64,000 nt of DNA from Vondammii sp040505895 (GTDB taxonomy: Bacteria > Pseudomonadota > Gammaproteobacteria > Chromatiales > Chromatiaceae): positions 186,001 through 250,000 of the forward strand of contig JBEVXU010000018.1 of assembly GCA_040505895.1 (NCBI GenBank), in the 5' to 3' direction. Shown one piece after another: positions 44,365 through 52,948 of this stretch (position 1 is the stretch's first letter; each line of letters begins with the position of its first letter). The position numbers and the translations under genes were made by a program. Below the pieces are notes generated by a model. It did no database searches, was not told where the DNA came from, and saw nothing but the letters and a program-made list of their open reading frames with translations.

Positions 44365-45621
44365 TTAGTCAATAACAACACGGTTTCGGCCCTCGTTCTT
44401 GGCCCTGTAGAGCGCCTCGTCGGCCTTTCCGATCATCTCTTCCAGCCCCTCACCCAGACTAGTGCAGACACCGATGCTGACGGTGAACTTCAGCTCCTTA
44501 CCCTCATGGGGAATGCGGATATCCGCTATCTTCTGGCAAATGTGTTCAAAAAAATGCTCTATTTGGTTGACTGATACGTTGGTGGCCAAAATGCAAAACT
44601 CCTCACCGCCATAACGTCCCAGTAGATCAGAGGCTCGAATCGACTCCTCCAAGGTAGCGGCAACCCGCTGTAGAGCGACGTCACCGATGTGGTGACCGTA
44701 GCTATCATTGACCCGTTTGAAATGGTCAATATCGACCATCGCTGCCACTAGGCTGAGGTGCTCTCTTTTTGCGTTCTCGTATAGTTTGCCTCCGCTCTCG
44801 AACAGGTGGCGGCGGTTATAAACCTTGGTAAGGTAGTCTCTCACCGCCGAGTCCTGAATGGCTCTAATATGTTCGATTGTCTCGATATTCTGGCTCACCC
44901 GGCAGTAGAACTCTTCGAGCATGAAGGGCTTGGTGACAAAGTCGTTGGCACCGGTTTTCAACAGCTTGGCTGAGATCATCGGCGAGGCGTGATCAGAGAT
45001 ACCGATAATTGCCAGTTCATTACGGCCGTATTGGCGACGAACCTCACTAATGAGTTCCAGTCCGTCCATCTCGGGCATGTGGTAGTCAGTGAGTATCAGC
45101 CTGATATCCGGGTTCTCTTTCAACACCTCCAGTGCCTCGACTCCACTGTTGGCTAATAGAACCTGGTAACAATGGGCATGCAGAAGCTCAGCGGTGTACT
45201 GCCGAAATGAGCGGGAATCATCGACGATGAGTACCTTGACCTCACGGTTATGGCGTATACGGTGGACAATTTCGGCAACATGGTTGATTTCACTGGCATT
45301 GCTCTTCACTACATAGTCGACCACACGTTTTGCCTGCATCTGGTCACGCACTTCATCACTCAGGTTACCGGTGAGAATGATGATGGGGATACCCAAGGGT
45401 ACAACATAGTCGACCACTTCTCCGTTGGGTGCATCGGGGAGGGTGAGGTCAAGCACTGCGACAAAGAAACGCTCTGAATCATTGGCGAGAAGCGCCTTTG
45501 CCTGCGCCATACTGTGTGCCGTTTCTGTAGGGATGTGTTTCTGCTCTTGGATATAGGCACTCAAAAACTGGGTGATGGCGCGGCTGTCGTCAACTACCAG
45601 GACCGATGTCTTTTTTTCCAT
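44365..45621 (-). CDS. REC-REC-GGDEF response regulator (diguanylate cyclase)
   Basis: 418 residues. Two receiver domains: the first with VVDDSRAITQFL and phospho-Asp 58 in VAVLDLTLP, the second with IVDDSRSFRQYT and Asp in ILTDYHMPEMDG. Then a GGDEF domain with the active GGEEF loop and an intact RASD inhibitory site five residues before it, so it should make c-di-GMP and be feedback inhibited. Start LTKVYNRRHLFE is the usual DxLT linker. It lies 246 bases upstream of cheY on the same strand; whether CheA or another kinase phosphorylates it is open. Confidence 0.9.
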   Translation of the reverse strand: MEKKTSVLVVDDSRAITQFLSAYIQEQKHIPTETAHSMAQAKALLANDSERFFVAVLDLTLPDAPNGEVVDYVVPLGIPIIILTGNLSDEVRDQMQAKRVVDYVVKSNASEINHVAEIVHRIRHNREVKVLIVDDSRSFRQYTAELLHAHCYQVLLANSGVEALEVLKENPDIRLILTDYHMPEMDGLELISEVRRQYGRNELAIIGISDHASPMISAKLLKTGANDFVTKPFMLEEFYCRVSQNIETIEHIRAIQDSAVRDYLTKVYNRRHLFESGGKLYENAKREHLSLVAAMVDIDHFKRVNDSYGHHIGDVALQRVAATLEESIRASDLLGRYGGEEFCILATNVSVNQIEHFFEHICQKIADIRIPHEGKELKFTVSIGVCTSLGEGLEEMIGKADEALYRAKNEGRNRVVID

Positions 45622-45705
45622 AGGGCTTTTCCTATGAGCATTTTTATCCCCCCCTTATATTTATTGCAGAGAGATAGTCAAAGGCCTTCACATTTATATA
45701 ATTAA

Positions 45706-45718
45706 GCATAGACTATGC
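45706..45718. promoter_or_regulatory. Perfect palindrome upstream of the GGDEF regulator
   Basis: GCATAG-A-CTATGC lies 85 bases before the start of the GGDEF gene and next to an AT-rich TTAATTATATAAAT stretch on the minus strand that could be its -10 region. Possible operator. Confidence 0.3.
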
Positions 45719-45833
45719 GAAAAATCAGACACCGGTATTGCTGCCACATTTACCCTGTTCAACACTCTATTGAAGAAGAGGGTAATTAGGACCGTGACAC
45801 ACGGGAAAAGTCACTGTTGGCGCAGGCAGGCCA

Positions 45834-46745
45834 TTACTCCGCTTCAGCCGGTCCGCCATAGGTCTCCACCAGACGGCCGATACAGGCACGCAGTTCCAGA
45901 CTCATCAGGGCAAAATCAACATCAAAGCGTGAGGCAGCATCCTCGGCCTCCGCCTCGGCAGCCTCCTCCTGAACAACATCGAGAAATTTAAGCCGCTTGA
46001 TGGTGAGATCATCCGCCATTATGAAGGCCAGTCGCTCGTTCCACTCCACCGCAAGACGCACCACCTGTTTGCCTGCCTCCAGATGGGCACGGATCTCTTC
46101 ACCATCCAGGTCCTGGCGACGACAGCGGACAATAGCCCCCTCCTCCACTGGGTCACGCAGTTCACACTCATCCTGTATCACGTAATCGCTGGGGGGTGGC
46201 GTACCATTGAGCCAGGAGGTCATCACTGACGCAGGTGACTGGGCTACTTCAAGAGGTTTCAGCGGCAGAGTGCCGAGGGTCTCACGCAGCAGGCTGATCA
46301 GCTCTTCCGCCCGCCCGGGGCTGGCGGCATCAACCACCAGCCAATGATCTTTGGTATCGATATAGGCGTAGGTAAGATTTGATTTGACGAACGCCCTTGG
46401 CAGTAGGTCGGTCATCAGCTCATCTTTCAGCTCATCACGCTCACGCCGCCGTACCTTGCGCGCCTCCTGTTCTTCGACAAATGCGACTTTTTCATCCAGT
46501 AGATCCTTCACCACTGAAGAGGGAATCACCTTCTCCTCCTTGCGGACACATACCATGATGCAGTTGCCGACGGCATGAGTGAGCTGACTGCCATGACGGC
46601 CCAGGGGGAAATGCCAGCCAAGGACCGACATCTCCAGACTGCCACACTCCCTGGATGCTCTCTCCTGCAATGCTTCGTGCAGTGCTTCGGAAGAGAGATC
46701 GAAGGGTTGGGTCAGACGATAGAGCTGAAGGTTCTTGAACCACAT
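45834..46745 (-). CDS. rdgC: Recombination-associated protein RdgC
   Basis: 303 residues from the ATG at 46745 (MWFKNLQLYRLTQPF), the family's invariant start; the reading frame extends 48 codons further up into the radical SAM gene but that part is not RdgC. Blocks seen: LGWHFPLGRHGSQLTHAVGNCIMVC, KLLPRAF-like LLPRAFVKSNLTYAYID, and VRLAVEWNERLAFIMADDLTIKRLKF. RdgC forms a ring around DNA and limits RecA. Downstream of the radical SAM gene. Confidence 0.93.
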   Translation of the reverse strand: MWFKNLQLYRLTQPFDLSSEALHEALQERASRECGSLEMSVLGWHFPLGRHGSQLTHAVGNCIMVCVRKEEKVIPSSVVKDLLDEKVAFVEEQEARKVRRRERDELKDELMTDLLPRAFVKSNLTYAYIDTKDHWLVVDAASPGRAEELISLLRETLGTLPLKPLEVAQSPASVMTSWLNGTPPPSDYVIQDECELRDPVEEGAIVRCRRQDLDGEEIRAHLEAGKQVVRLAVEWNERLAFIMADDLTIKRLKFLDVVQEEAAEAEAEDAASRFDVDFALMSLELRACIGRLVETYGGPAEAE

Positions 46746-46792
46746 AGGGAGCGCCTCTAAAAAAGCGCGTATTATCACGGATACGGCAAGTT

Positions 46793-47878
46793 CTAGCCAG
46801 CGTTCATCCTGACTGGCAGACGTTTGGCGCCCCAGTCGCCCGGCTTTTCCTCGAACACCCCGGCACAGAGGGTGCCGCAGAAGCGGCAACGGCCATCAGC
46901 GCTAAGGCTCCACTCTCCCAGCTGATACCAGTCACGCTCAATCAGTAGTTTGCCACAGGAGTGACACCAAGTGCTGTCACCATGGGGATCGTGGACATTG
47001 CCAGTATAGGCATAGTGGACGCCATTGTTGAGGGCAATCTGCCGCGCTCTGGCCAAGGTGGATTTCGGAGTGGATGGAGTGTCCAACATCTTCCAGTCGG
47101 GGTGAAAAGCGGAGAAGTGCATCGGCACATCGGGGCCGAGATGCTCCACTACCCACTGGCTCATCTCATTGAGTTCCTTCTCGGAGTCATTCTCTCCCGG
47201 TATCACCAATGTGGTCAGCTCCACCCACACATCCGTCTCCTGTTTCAGATATACCAGGGTATCGAGTACCGGCTGTAGATGGCCGGCGGTCAGTTTGTGA
47301 TAGAAACTCTCGTTGAAGGACTTCAGGTCGACATTGGCGGCATCGATATGCTTAAAGAACGCTTCCCTTGCACTAGGGGAAATATAACCCGCCGTCACCG
47401 CCACTGTCTTGATATCCCGCTCGTGGCACTCGATAGCGGTATCGACAGCGTATTCAAGAAAGATGACTGGATCATTATAGGTAAAAGCGACACTCCGACA
47501 CTGCAGCCGTTCCGCCTCTATAGCAATCGCCTCAGGTGACGCGGCATCTGCCAGGGTGTGCATCTCCCGAGACTTGCTCATATCCCAGTTCTGGCAGAAG
47601 CGGCAGGAGAGGTTACAGCCGGCGGTACCGAAGGAGAATACCGGAGTACCGGGAAGAAAGTGATTGAGAGGTTTCTTCTCGATGGGATCGATACAGAATC
47701 CACTGGAGCGGCCATAGGTGGTAAGAACAATCCCCCCCCCCTGGCAACCCCGTACAAAACAGAGTCCCAGCTGCCCCTCTTTCAGTTTGCACTCACGGGG
47801 ACAGACATCACACTGTACCTTGCCGTCATCAAGACGGTGCCAGTAATGAGTAGGATAGGCGTTCTTAATCTCCATCAT
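46793..47878 (-). CDS. amrS: AmmeMemoRadiSam system radical SAM enzyme
   Basis: 361 residues. N-terminal extra cysteines (CDVCPRECKLKEGQLGLC), then the radical SAM cluster motif CNLSCRFC in FGTAGCNLSCRFCQNWDMSK, a TIM-barrel with TYNDPVIFLEYAVD, and a C-terminal zinc-ribbon-like part (CHSCGKLLIERD, RCRFCGTLC). This is the PflA-like member of the AmmeMemoRadiSam set, found with MEMO1 and AMMECR1 proteins, both of which are encoded divergently here. Reaction unknown; modification of a protein or RNA partner has been proposed. The stop is 47 bases before rdgC. Confidence 0.88.
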   Translation of the reverse strand: MMEIKNAYPTHYWHRLDDGKVQCDVCPRECKLKEGQLGLCFVRGCQGGGIVLTTYGRSSGFCIDPIEKKPLNHFLPGTPVFSFGTAGCNLSCRFCQNWDMSKSREMHTLADAASPEAIAIEAERLQCRSVAFTYNDPVIFLEYAVDTAIECHERDIKTVAVTAGYISPSAREAFFKHIDAANVDLKSFNESFYHKLTAGHLQPVLDTLVYLKQETDVWVELTTLVIPGENDSEKELNEMSQWVVEHLGPDVPMHFSAFHPDWKMLDTPSTPKSTLARARQIALNNGVHYAYTGNVHDPHGDSTWCHSCGKLLIERDWYQLGEWSLSADGRCRFCGTLCAGVFEEKPGDWGAKRLPVRMNAG

Positions 47879-48004
47879 TTGTCACTCTCTCATGATCTCA
47901 CTCCTGGGTTGATTATAGATTGCTCAAAAAGAGTCGCCGAATAATCATATAATTCCCTTGTTTATTACGACAATAGCCTAGACTTGGGGTAGGAGGAAAC
48001 TGCG

Positions 48005-48793
48005 ATGAGTGAGATAAAACAGCCGGCTGTTGCCGGCCTCTTCTATCCTGCAGATGCAGATGAACTGAGATCAGAGGTACGGCAGTTTCTTGCCGAGGCC
48101 AAGCCGGGTACGGATACACTTCCGAAAGCACTAATTGCTCCCCATGCAGGCTATATCTATTCCGGGCCGGTAGCCGGCAGCGCCTATGCCGAACTCATGC
48201 CCTTCTCATCAAAAATTAAGCGAGTGATACTGCTGGCACCTGCCCACCGCCTCGGCTTTCCCGGACTCGCCCGTTGCAGTGCAAAAGCTTTCAGAACACC
48301 CTTGGGAGATATCCCTGTCGATAGTGAAGCGATGGAAGGTATCATCGATCTACCCCAGGTGCATCTCCTGGATGCAGCCTTTACCGAAGAGCACAGCATA
48401 GAGGTGCATCTGCCGTTTCTTCAGGAGTGCCTGGAACAGTTTACTCTGGTTCCTCTGCTGGTGGGCGATGCCGACCCGTCACAGGTGGAAGAGATTCTCG
48501 AGCTACTATGGGGCGGTAGCGAGACGCTGATCGTTATCAGCTCAGACCTCAGTCACTACCTAGACTACAGAAGCGCTAAAGAGATGGATGAAGAGGCTAC
48601 TCGTGCTATCGAGACACTGCACCCGGAGGCATTAGGTCGTAATAGTGCCTGTGGAAGAATCCCAATAAAGGGGCTGTTGCTGGTGGCAAAGCAGTACCAT
48701 CTGCGAGCCAAGACGGTCGATCTGCGTAACTCCGGTGACACTGCGGGGCCAAGAAATCAGGTAGTGGGATATGGTGCCTATGTGTTCAACTGA
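48005..48793 (+). CDS. amrB: MEMO1-family protein (AmmeMemoRadiSam system)
   Basis: 262 residues with GGAGGAA ten bases before the ATG. MEMO fold signatures: PAVAGLFYPADADELRSEV at the start, IAPHAGYIYSGPVAGSAYA, LLAPAHRLG, EEHSIEVHLPFLQ, and ISSDLSHYLDY, with His and Asp/Glu positions shared with class III extradiol dioxygenases. Bacterial members have no settled activity. Divergent from the radical SAM gene by 126 bases and overlapping the AMMECR1 gene. Confidence 0.9.
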   Translation: MSEIKQPAVAGLFYPADADELRSEVRQFLAEAKPGTDTLPKALIAPHAGYIYSGPVAGSAYAELMPFSSKIKRVILLAPAHRLGFPGLARCSAKAFRTPLGDIPVDSEAMEGIIDLPQVHLLDAAFTEEHSIEVHLPFLQECLEQFTLVPLLVGDADPSQVEEILELLWGGSETLIVISSDLSHYLDYRSAKEMDEEATRAIETLHPEALGRNSACGRIPIKGLLLVAKQYHLRAKTVDLRNSGDTAGPRNQVVGYGAYVFN

Positions 48794-49361
48794 AACAGTA
48801 AGCCACTCCCTAAGCCGGGCCGAGCGTCAAACACTACTGAAATTGGCGCATAAGGCGATACTGCACGGCCTGCAGCAAGGGTCCCCGTTGAAACTGGATC
48901 AAACAGACTACCCAGAGAGCCTTCAGGTCACCCGCGCTGTATTTGTCACCCTGCAACGAAAAGGGCGGCTACGCGGCTGTATCGGCCATCTGGAAGCAAT
49001 TCAACCGCTTGTTAAGGATGTCAGCGATAATGCTTTTGCCGCCGCTTTCCGTGACCCGAGATTTCCTCCCCTTAGCGCTGCTGAACTGGCGGACCTGGAA
49101 CTCCATATCTCAGTGTTGACCCCTTCATCACCGATGACATTCACCTCTGAAGAGGATCTCCTCAATCAGCTTCAACCGGGAATTGATGGACTGATTCTGG
49201 AGGATGGCCACTATCGCGGTACTTTTCTCCCATCAGTATGGGAGCAGTTACCCGACCCTGTCGACTTTCTCCGTCACCTGAAGCAGAAAGCCGGTCTATC
49301 CCAGAACTACTGGTCAGATAGCCTCACCGTCAGCCGTTATCGCACCGAGTCATTTCCATAG
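48780..49361 (+). CDS. amrA: AMMECR1-domain protein (AmmeMemoRadiSam system)
   Basis: 193 residues from the ATG at 48780; another in-frame ATG three codons earlier cannot be ruled out. Both starts overlap the end of the MEMO gene, so translation is coupled. AMMECR1 landmarks: VFVTLQRKGRLRGCIGHLEA with the conserved LRGCIG, AFRDPRFPPL, LELHISVLTP and LILEDGHYRGTFLPSVWEQ. The human homologue is linked to Alport-related disease; the bacterial role is unknown. Ends 4 bases from the convergent pentapeptide-repeat gene. Confidence 0.9.
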   Translation: MCSTETVSHSLSRAERQTLLKLAHKAILHGLQQGSPLKLDQTDYPESLQVTRAVFVTLQRKGRLRGCIGHLEAIQPLVKDVSDNAFAAAFRDPRFPPLSAAELADLELHISVLTPSSPMTFTSEEDLLNQLQPGIDGLILEDGHYRGTFLPSVWEQLPDPVDFLRHLKQKAGLSQNYWSDSLTVSRYRTESFP

Positions 49362-49365
49362 CCAG

Positions 49366-50289
49366 TTACTGTTTCGGCAGCAGGCAACCACCGACAGACC
49401 CGGCAAGGCAGCTCTGGCCATTGATCCATATCGCACTATCGAATCGCGCTTTATCGAGTATGGCACTGCCCAGATTGGCACCAGAAAGATCAGCAAAGCG
49501 AAGATCCGCACCGCTAAGATCGGCATAGGAGAGGTCAGCGTTGCGCAGATTAATTCCTTTCATCATTGCCGACTTGAGTACCGTATAACTGAGATCGGCC
49601 CCGGTAAAATCAACATACTGCAGATCGCCACCGTTGATACTGCTGCCGGCCAATTTGGCATCACGCAGAATAGCGTTGTTTAACAGGGCGCCGTCAAGAG
49701 GTGCTGATTCCGCCTGCAAGCCGTCCAGACGGCAGTTGCTCCAGTTGACACCGGGGGCTGGTGCAGCATTACAGTCGGGATCCGGCAGCGCATCCGGTGC
49801 CTGAAGATAGAGCCCAAAGCCAATGGCAAGCACCAGCGCCACCAATGCGCCACTTACCACCATGCTGACGATGGGGCGCTTCTTCTGCTCACTGGCCTCC
49901 CTTAGTTCGGTCTTGGCGACTCGGTGATTCTGTTCAATATCCTGTTCGATCCTACGGCGCTCACCTTTGCGCTGCTCCTTGTATTTTGCTTCTGACTCAC
50001 GCCCCCGCCGCTCACGGCCATTGCGCTCATCTTCACGCATACGTGAGGCGATAAGGTCATCCAGGTTTCCCTCAGCCATCGCCTTGCGTACCTCAGGCGG
50101 CACCACCTCCGGCACCTCCGATACCCGTTGCCAATCACTTTTGTCGCAACTGACCTCATCATCCATCAGCACTCGACCAACCAGCACGAAACGCCTGAGG
50201 CTGCCGCTCGGGAAAGGCCCCTTTACCTGCCCGTGCCGACGTAGATACCAGAGTTGCTGTCTACCTTGATTACTCTCTTCGTCTGCCAT
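49366..50289 (-). CDS. Membrane-anchored GYF/pentapeptide-repeat protein
   Basis: 307 residues in three parts. Residues about 12-60 are a GYF_2-like domain (LWYLRRHGQVKGPFPSGSLRRF). Residues 70-145 are a highly charged helix. One membrane segment (IVSMVVSGALVALVLAIGFGLYL) precedes a periplasmic pentapeptide-repeat beta-helix (ADLSYADLSGADLRFADLSGANLGSA). An unpaired set of Cys (PDCNAAP, SNCRLDG, QSCLAGSVGGC) in the outer part could form disulfides. The fold suggests a tethered peptide- or complex-binding scaffold; no substrate can be named. Confidence 0.78.
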   Translation of the reverse strand: MADEESNQGRQQLWYLRRHGQVKGPFPSGSLRRFVLVGRVLMDDEVSCDKSDWQRVSEVPEVVPPEVRKAMAEGNLDDLIASRMREDERNGRERRGRESEAKYKEQRKGERRRIEQDIEQNHRVAKTELREASEQKKRPIVSMVVSGALVALVLAIGFGLYLQAPDALPDPDCNAAPAPGVNWSNCRLDGLQAESAPLDGALLNNAILRDAKLAGSSINGGDLQYVDFTGADLSYTVLKSAMMKGINLRNADLSYADLSGADLRFADLSGANLGSAILDKARFDSAIWINGQSCLAGSVGGCLLPKQ

Positions 50290-50443
50290 TGATCTCTCTT
50301 TTTCGTATTTTCATCAACTTATCGGCACGCCGACCGATAAACTATAATGCATTCACCCGTTTCCCTCACCACACAAGAGGTAAAAATGTCTATTTCTGTC
50401 CATATATCACTCATAAATTGACCCACCATGACGGAAAATCGGA

Positions 50444-52270
50444 ATGAGTTCGGTCGAATTCAGGCGCTCAGACGCCTCTCCCCCTCCAGATACGGCCACC
50501 CGCCCAGCGAGGGAAAATGTGCCTGTAACCTTGGTCGAGCGGATGGGTACTTCAGCCACAGCCAGGGTGGAGACCACAGAGACCCTGCGCAACATGTCAT
50601 TGGGATTGAAGTTCTTTATCACCCAAGCCGGCAATATCAACCAGATACCACAGGTTCATCTATTTGTTCTCGGCATTGATATGAAGATAGCCGATCTGAT
50701 CACCAACCCGAAGCTTGCCATCGAACAGACACGAAGTGAGATGCTCTCCCACCTCCGTCCTGGTCAGACGGTTAAAGCCAACGTTCTGGAGCTGCCTAAA
50801 CAGGGTATTGCCCGGCTGCGTATCGGTACGGCGGAGATATTGGTTCAGACCCGACTCTCCCTCTCAGCGGGTGAGCAGTTGCTGCTGGATGTGATCAAGG
50901 CAAAGAATAGTGAGATGCCGGAACTGCGTCTGATTCAGCAGCCGACATTGAAGCACTACCAGGCTCGGGCACTACGTACCCTGCTGCCACAGCAAATTCC
51001 TCTGCGCAGCCTGGTTGAGAGCATTCGCCACTTGGTCTCGGGCACTCCCGGGAGAGTGCCCACCCCGACCATGGAGACAAAGCCATCACCGGCATTGGCG
51101 AATCCTATTCAGAGGACGACCCAGCCACACCGGCAATTGATACGGACCTTGCGATCTCTTGCCCCGGAAACAATACGTAACACCCCCTTTCCCAGCACAA
51201 AAATAGTGAGTGACAGAAGCATAACGGAGAACAGAGGACGGTTACCCGGCAGATTCATCGGCGCCACGAAAACCGAACAGTTACTCCAGCGCCTAGTAGA
51301 GAGCAGGCTGCCGAATTCACCGGCACCTGCAGCAGGCAGAGCCCCTTCCCTCCTCTCCCCCACCCCGTCTATCGCGGCTTTGAGCAGGTTTCAACTTTCA
51401 CTGCCCAACTATCCCGCAATTACACTCCCAGTGCTTAGCAAGGCGGTAACGGTTTCATCTGCCAAGGATGTCAGAATGCACACCCCGATACCCGGGGTAG
51501 CAGACAAGACAGCGACCGGAACTCCCCGTGAAATCCTCGGCAGCGAAATCATGCAGCGGGTACAGGCGGTGCTCAGTCACAGCGTCAATGATAGCGACCC
51601 CCTCAGCGCCTCCCGCATACGTCAGGCCTTTGGCACCTCAGGTCTGTTTCTTGAATCGACGCTGGCTTCAGGAACCGCACCCACTGTAGACATGAAAGCA
51701 AGCCTTCTACAGTTGCTGCTTCACCTACGCCCGGGTAGTGGACATGCGGCCAGAGGCAAAGGCCAACAAGCTAAAGACAGCAGCACACTGCAGGCGACGG
51801 GGCTACGTATCCTTGCAGATCTCCAGACGCTGACGGAGGGTGTCCTCGCCCGCATTCAGGTGAACCAGCTAACATCGCTTCCCCAGGATGAGGGAACGCG
51901 GCAAGTGTGGCAGTTTGAGCTCCCCTTTGTGATGCCAAATAGCACCGACAGCTTTCTCATCCGTATTGAGCGAGAGGGCAAAAATAACGAAGAGTCAGGC
52001 GGCTGGGCGGTGACCCTGCAATTCAATCTGGAACCACTGGGTCCGATGAGTGCCAGACTCTCCCTGGTAGAGGATGAGATATCGAGCCACTTTACCGCGC
52101 AACTACCGGAGAGTGCCAAACAGTTGGAACGCGCCCTGCCCCAGCTTGCCGAGGCATATATCCGTGCCGGTCTGAAGGTGGGTAAACTCTCCTGCCGTCA
52201 GGGAGCACCAGCCGACCTCAATACCCAGTTGCCCCCTATCGACCTGCCCCTACTGGATGAAAAGGCATGA
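50444..52270 (+). CDS. fliK: FliK-like flagellar hook-length control protein
   Basis: 608 residues as drawn. The first about 80 residues have low-complexity content and a second in-frame ATG at 50681 (MKIADLITNPKLAIEQTRSEML) may be the true start. A long Pro/Thr/Ser-rich middle part (PTPTMETKPSPALANPIQRT) is followed by a C-terminal domain of about 120 residues (WQFELPFVMPNSTDSFLIRI, WAVTLQFNLEPLGPMSARL) that is the FliK switch domain. FliK measures hook length and flips the export gate through FlhB. The next gene is a FlhB C-terminal-domain paralogue, overlapping by 4 bases, a fitting partner. Confidence 0.78.
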   Translation: MSSVEFRRSDASPPPDTATRPARENVPVTLVERMGTSATARVETTETLRNMSLGLKFFITQAGNINQIPQVHLFVLGIDMKIADLITNPKLAIEQTRSEMLSHLRPGQTVKANVLELPKQGIARLRIGTAEILVQTRLSLSAGEQLLLDVIKAKNSEMPELRLIQQPTLKHYQARALRTLLPQQIPLRSLVESIRHLVSGTPGRVPTPTMETKPSPALANPIQRTTQPHRQLIRTLRSLAPETIRNTPFPSTKIVSDRSITENRGRLPGRFIGATKTEQLLQRLVESRLPNSPAPAAGRAPSLLSPTPSIAALSRFQLSLPNYPAITLPVLSKAVTVSSAKDVRMHTPIPGVADKTATGTPREILGSEIMQRVQAVLSHSVNDSDPLSASRIRQAFGTSGLFLESTLASGTAPTVDMKASLLQLLLHLRPGSGHAARGKGQQAKDSSTLQATGLRILADLQTLTEGVLARIQVNQLTSLPQDEGTRQVWQFELPFVMPNSTDSFLIRIEREGKNNEESGGWAVTLQFNLEPLGPMSARLSLVEDEISSHFTAQLPESAKQLERALPQLAEAYIRAGLKVGKLSCRQGAPADLNTQLPPIDLPLLDEKA

Positions 52271-52578
52271 GTGAAATCTACGACCAACTACCGGAATTGG
52301 CAGTCGCCCTCAACTACGATGGCGAAAATGCACCGCGTGTAACCGCCAAAGGACGTGGTGAACTGGCGGAGGAGATACTCAAACTGGCAGAAGAGAACGG
52401 TATCCCTCTTGAAAAAGATTCTGAGCTGGCGGCAATACTGGCCCAAATTCCCCTTGGGGAAGAGATTCCCGAGGCGCTTTATCGTGCCATCGCAGAGGTA
52501 ATTGCCTTTGCCTACATGCTCACGGGGAAACGTCCACCGGGGTTTCGTGATCCAGCAGATGAGCCTGAGTCAGTTTGA
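52267..52578 (+). CDS. FlhB C-terminal-domain paralogue (FhlB-type)
   Basis: 103 residues with no membrane part. VALNYDGENAPRVTAKGRGELAEEILKLAEENGIPLEKDSELAAILAQIPLGEEIPEALYRAIAEVIAFAYML aligns along the soluble FlhB/YscU tail (APRVVAKG, ENGIP, GEEIPEELY). The autocleavage NPTH loop of FlhB would lie just before this region and is not present, so the protein cannot cleave itself. Paired with FliK-like by overlap. Stand-alone FlhB tails occur in several gammaproteobacteria and may substitute for or modulate the FlhB tail. Confidence 0.82.
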   Translation: MSEIYDQLPELAVALNYDGENAPRVTAKGRGELAEEILKLAEENGIPLEKDSELAAILAQIPLGEEIPEALYRAIAEVIAFAYMLTGKRPPGFRDPADEPESV

Positions 52579-52659
52579 AAAAGTACAGGCTGCCAATGGA
52601 GTAACTACCAGGAATTTATAGCCACCCTCATGTAGACCGCTGTAAATAGTAGGTGGGAT

Positions 52660-52944
52660 TTACAATTTATCCACTACTTTATTCACCAACAGTGGTTTCT
52701 TCTGTTTTACTTTCTCCTCACCCTGCCAGGCAATGCGGATATGAATGCGGTGACGTGTTTCATCCTGGCTGGCAGTGACCTTCAGGTTTAATAGCCCTTC
52801 GGGTTCCATTACGATCGCGCTATCTTCATCGCTGAAGGAGAGGCTGCCTTTGGCAATACCCTTGGTGATGGACTTAAGGATATCCTGAATGGTCTTGGTA
52901 TCCTGCAGGGATTCGTATCTGAAGCTCTTTTTACTTTCGCGCAT
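52660..52944 (-). CDS. Amphi-Trp domain protein (GAK system)
   Basis: 94 residues from the ATG at 52944, 4 bases after the phosphatase stop. Pattern of the amphi-Trp domain: SFRYESLQDTKTIQDILKSITKGIAKGSLSF, then IVMEPEGLLNLKVTAS, then the amphipathic final strand RIHIRIAWQGEE with the signature Trp 73. The domain is one of the three that define the GAK (GRASP-Amphi-Kinase) gene set; its role is unknown, possibly the acceptor substrate or a scaffold. Last gene of the minus-strand run. The lysine-rich tail (KVKQKKPLLVNKVVDKL) extends past the domain. Confidence 0.82.
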   Translation of the reverse strand: MRESKKSFRYESLQDTKTIQDILKSITKGIAKGSLSFSDEDSAIVMEPEGLLNLKVTASQDETRHRIHIRIAWQGEEKVKQKKPLLVNKVVDKL

Positions 52945-52948
52945 ATGC

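Noticed and set aside
44186..44368. 60-codon plus-strand frame in the cheY/GGDEF spacer
   Set aside because: No ribosome site, no domain, and it ends against the start of the opposite gene; kept as spacer.
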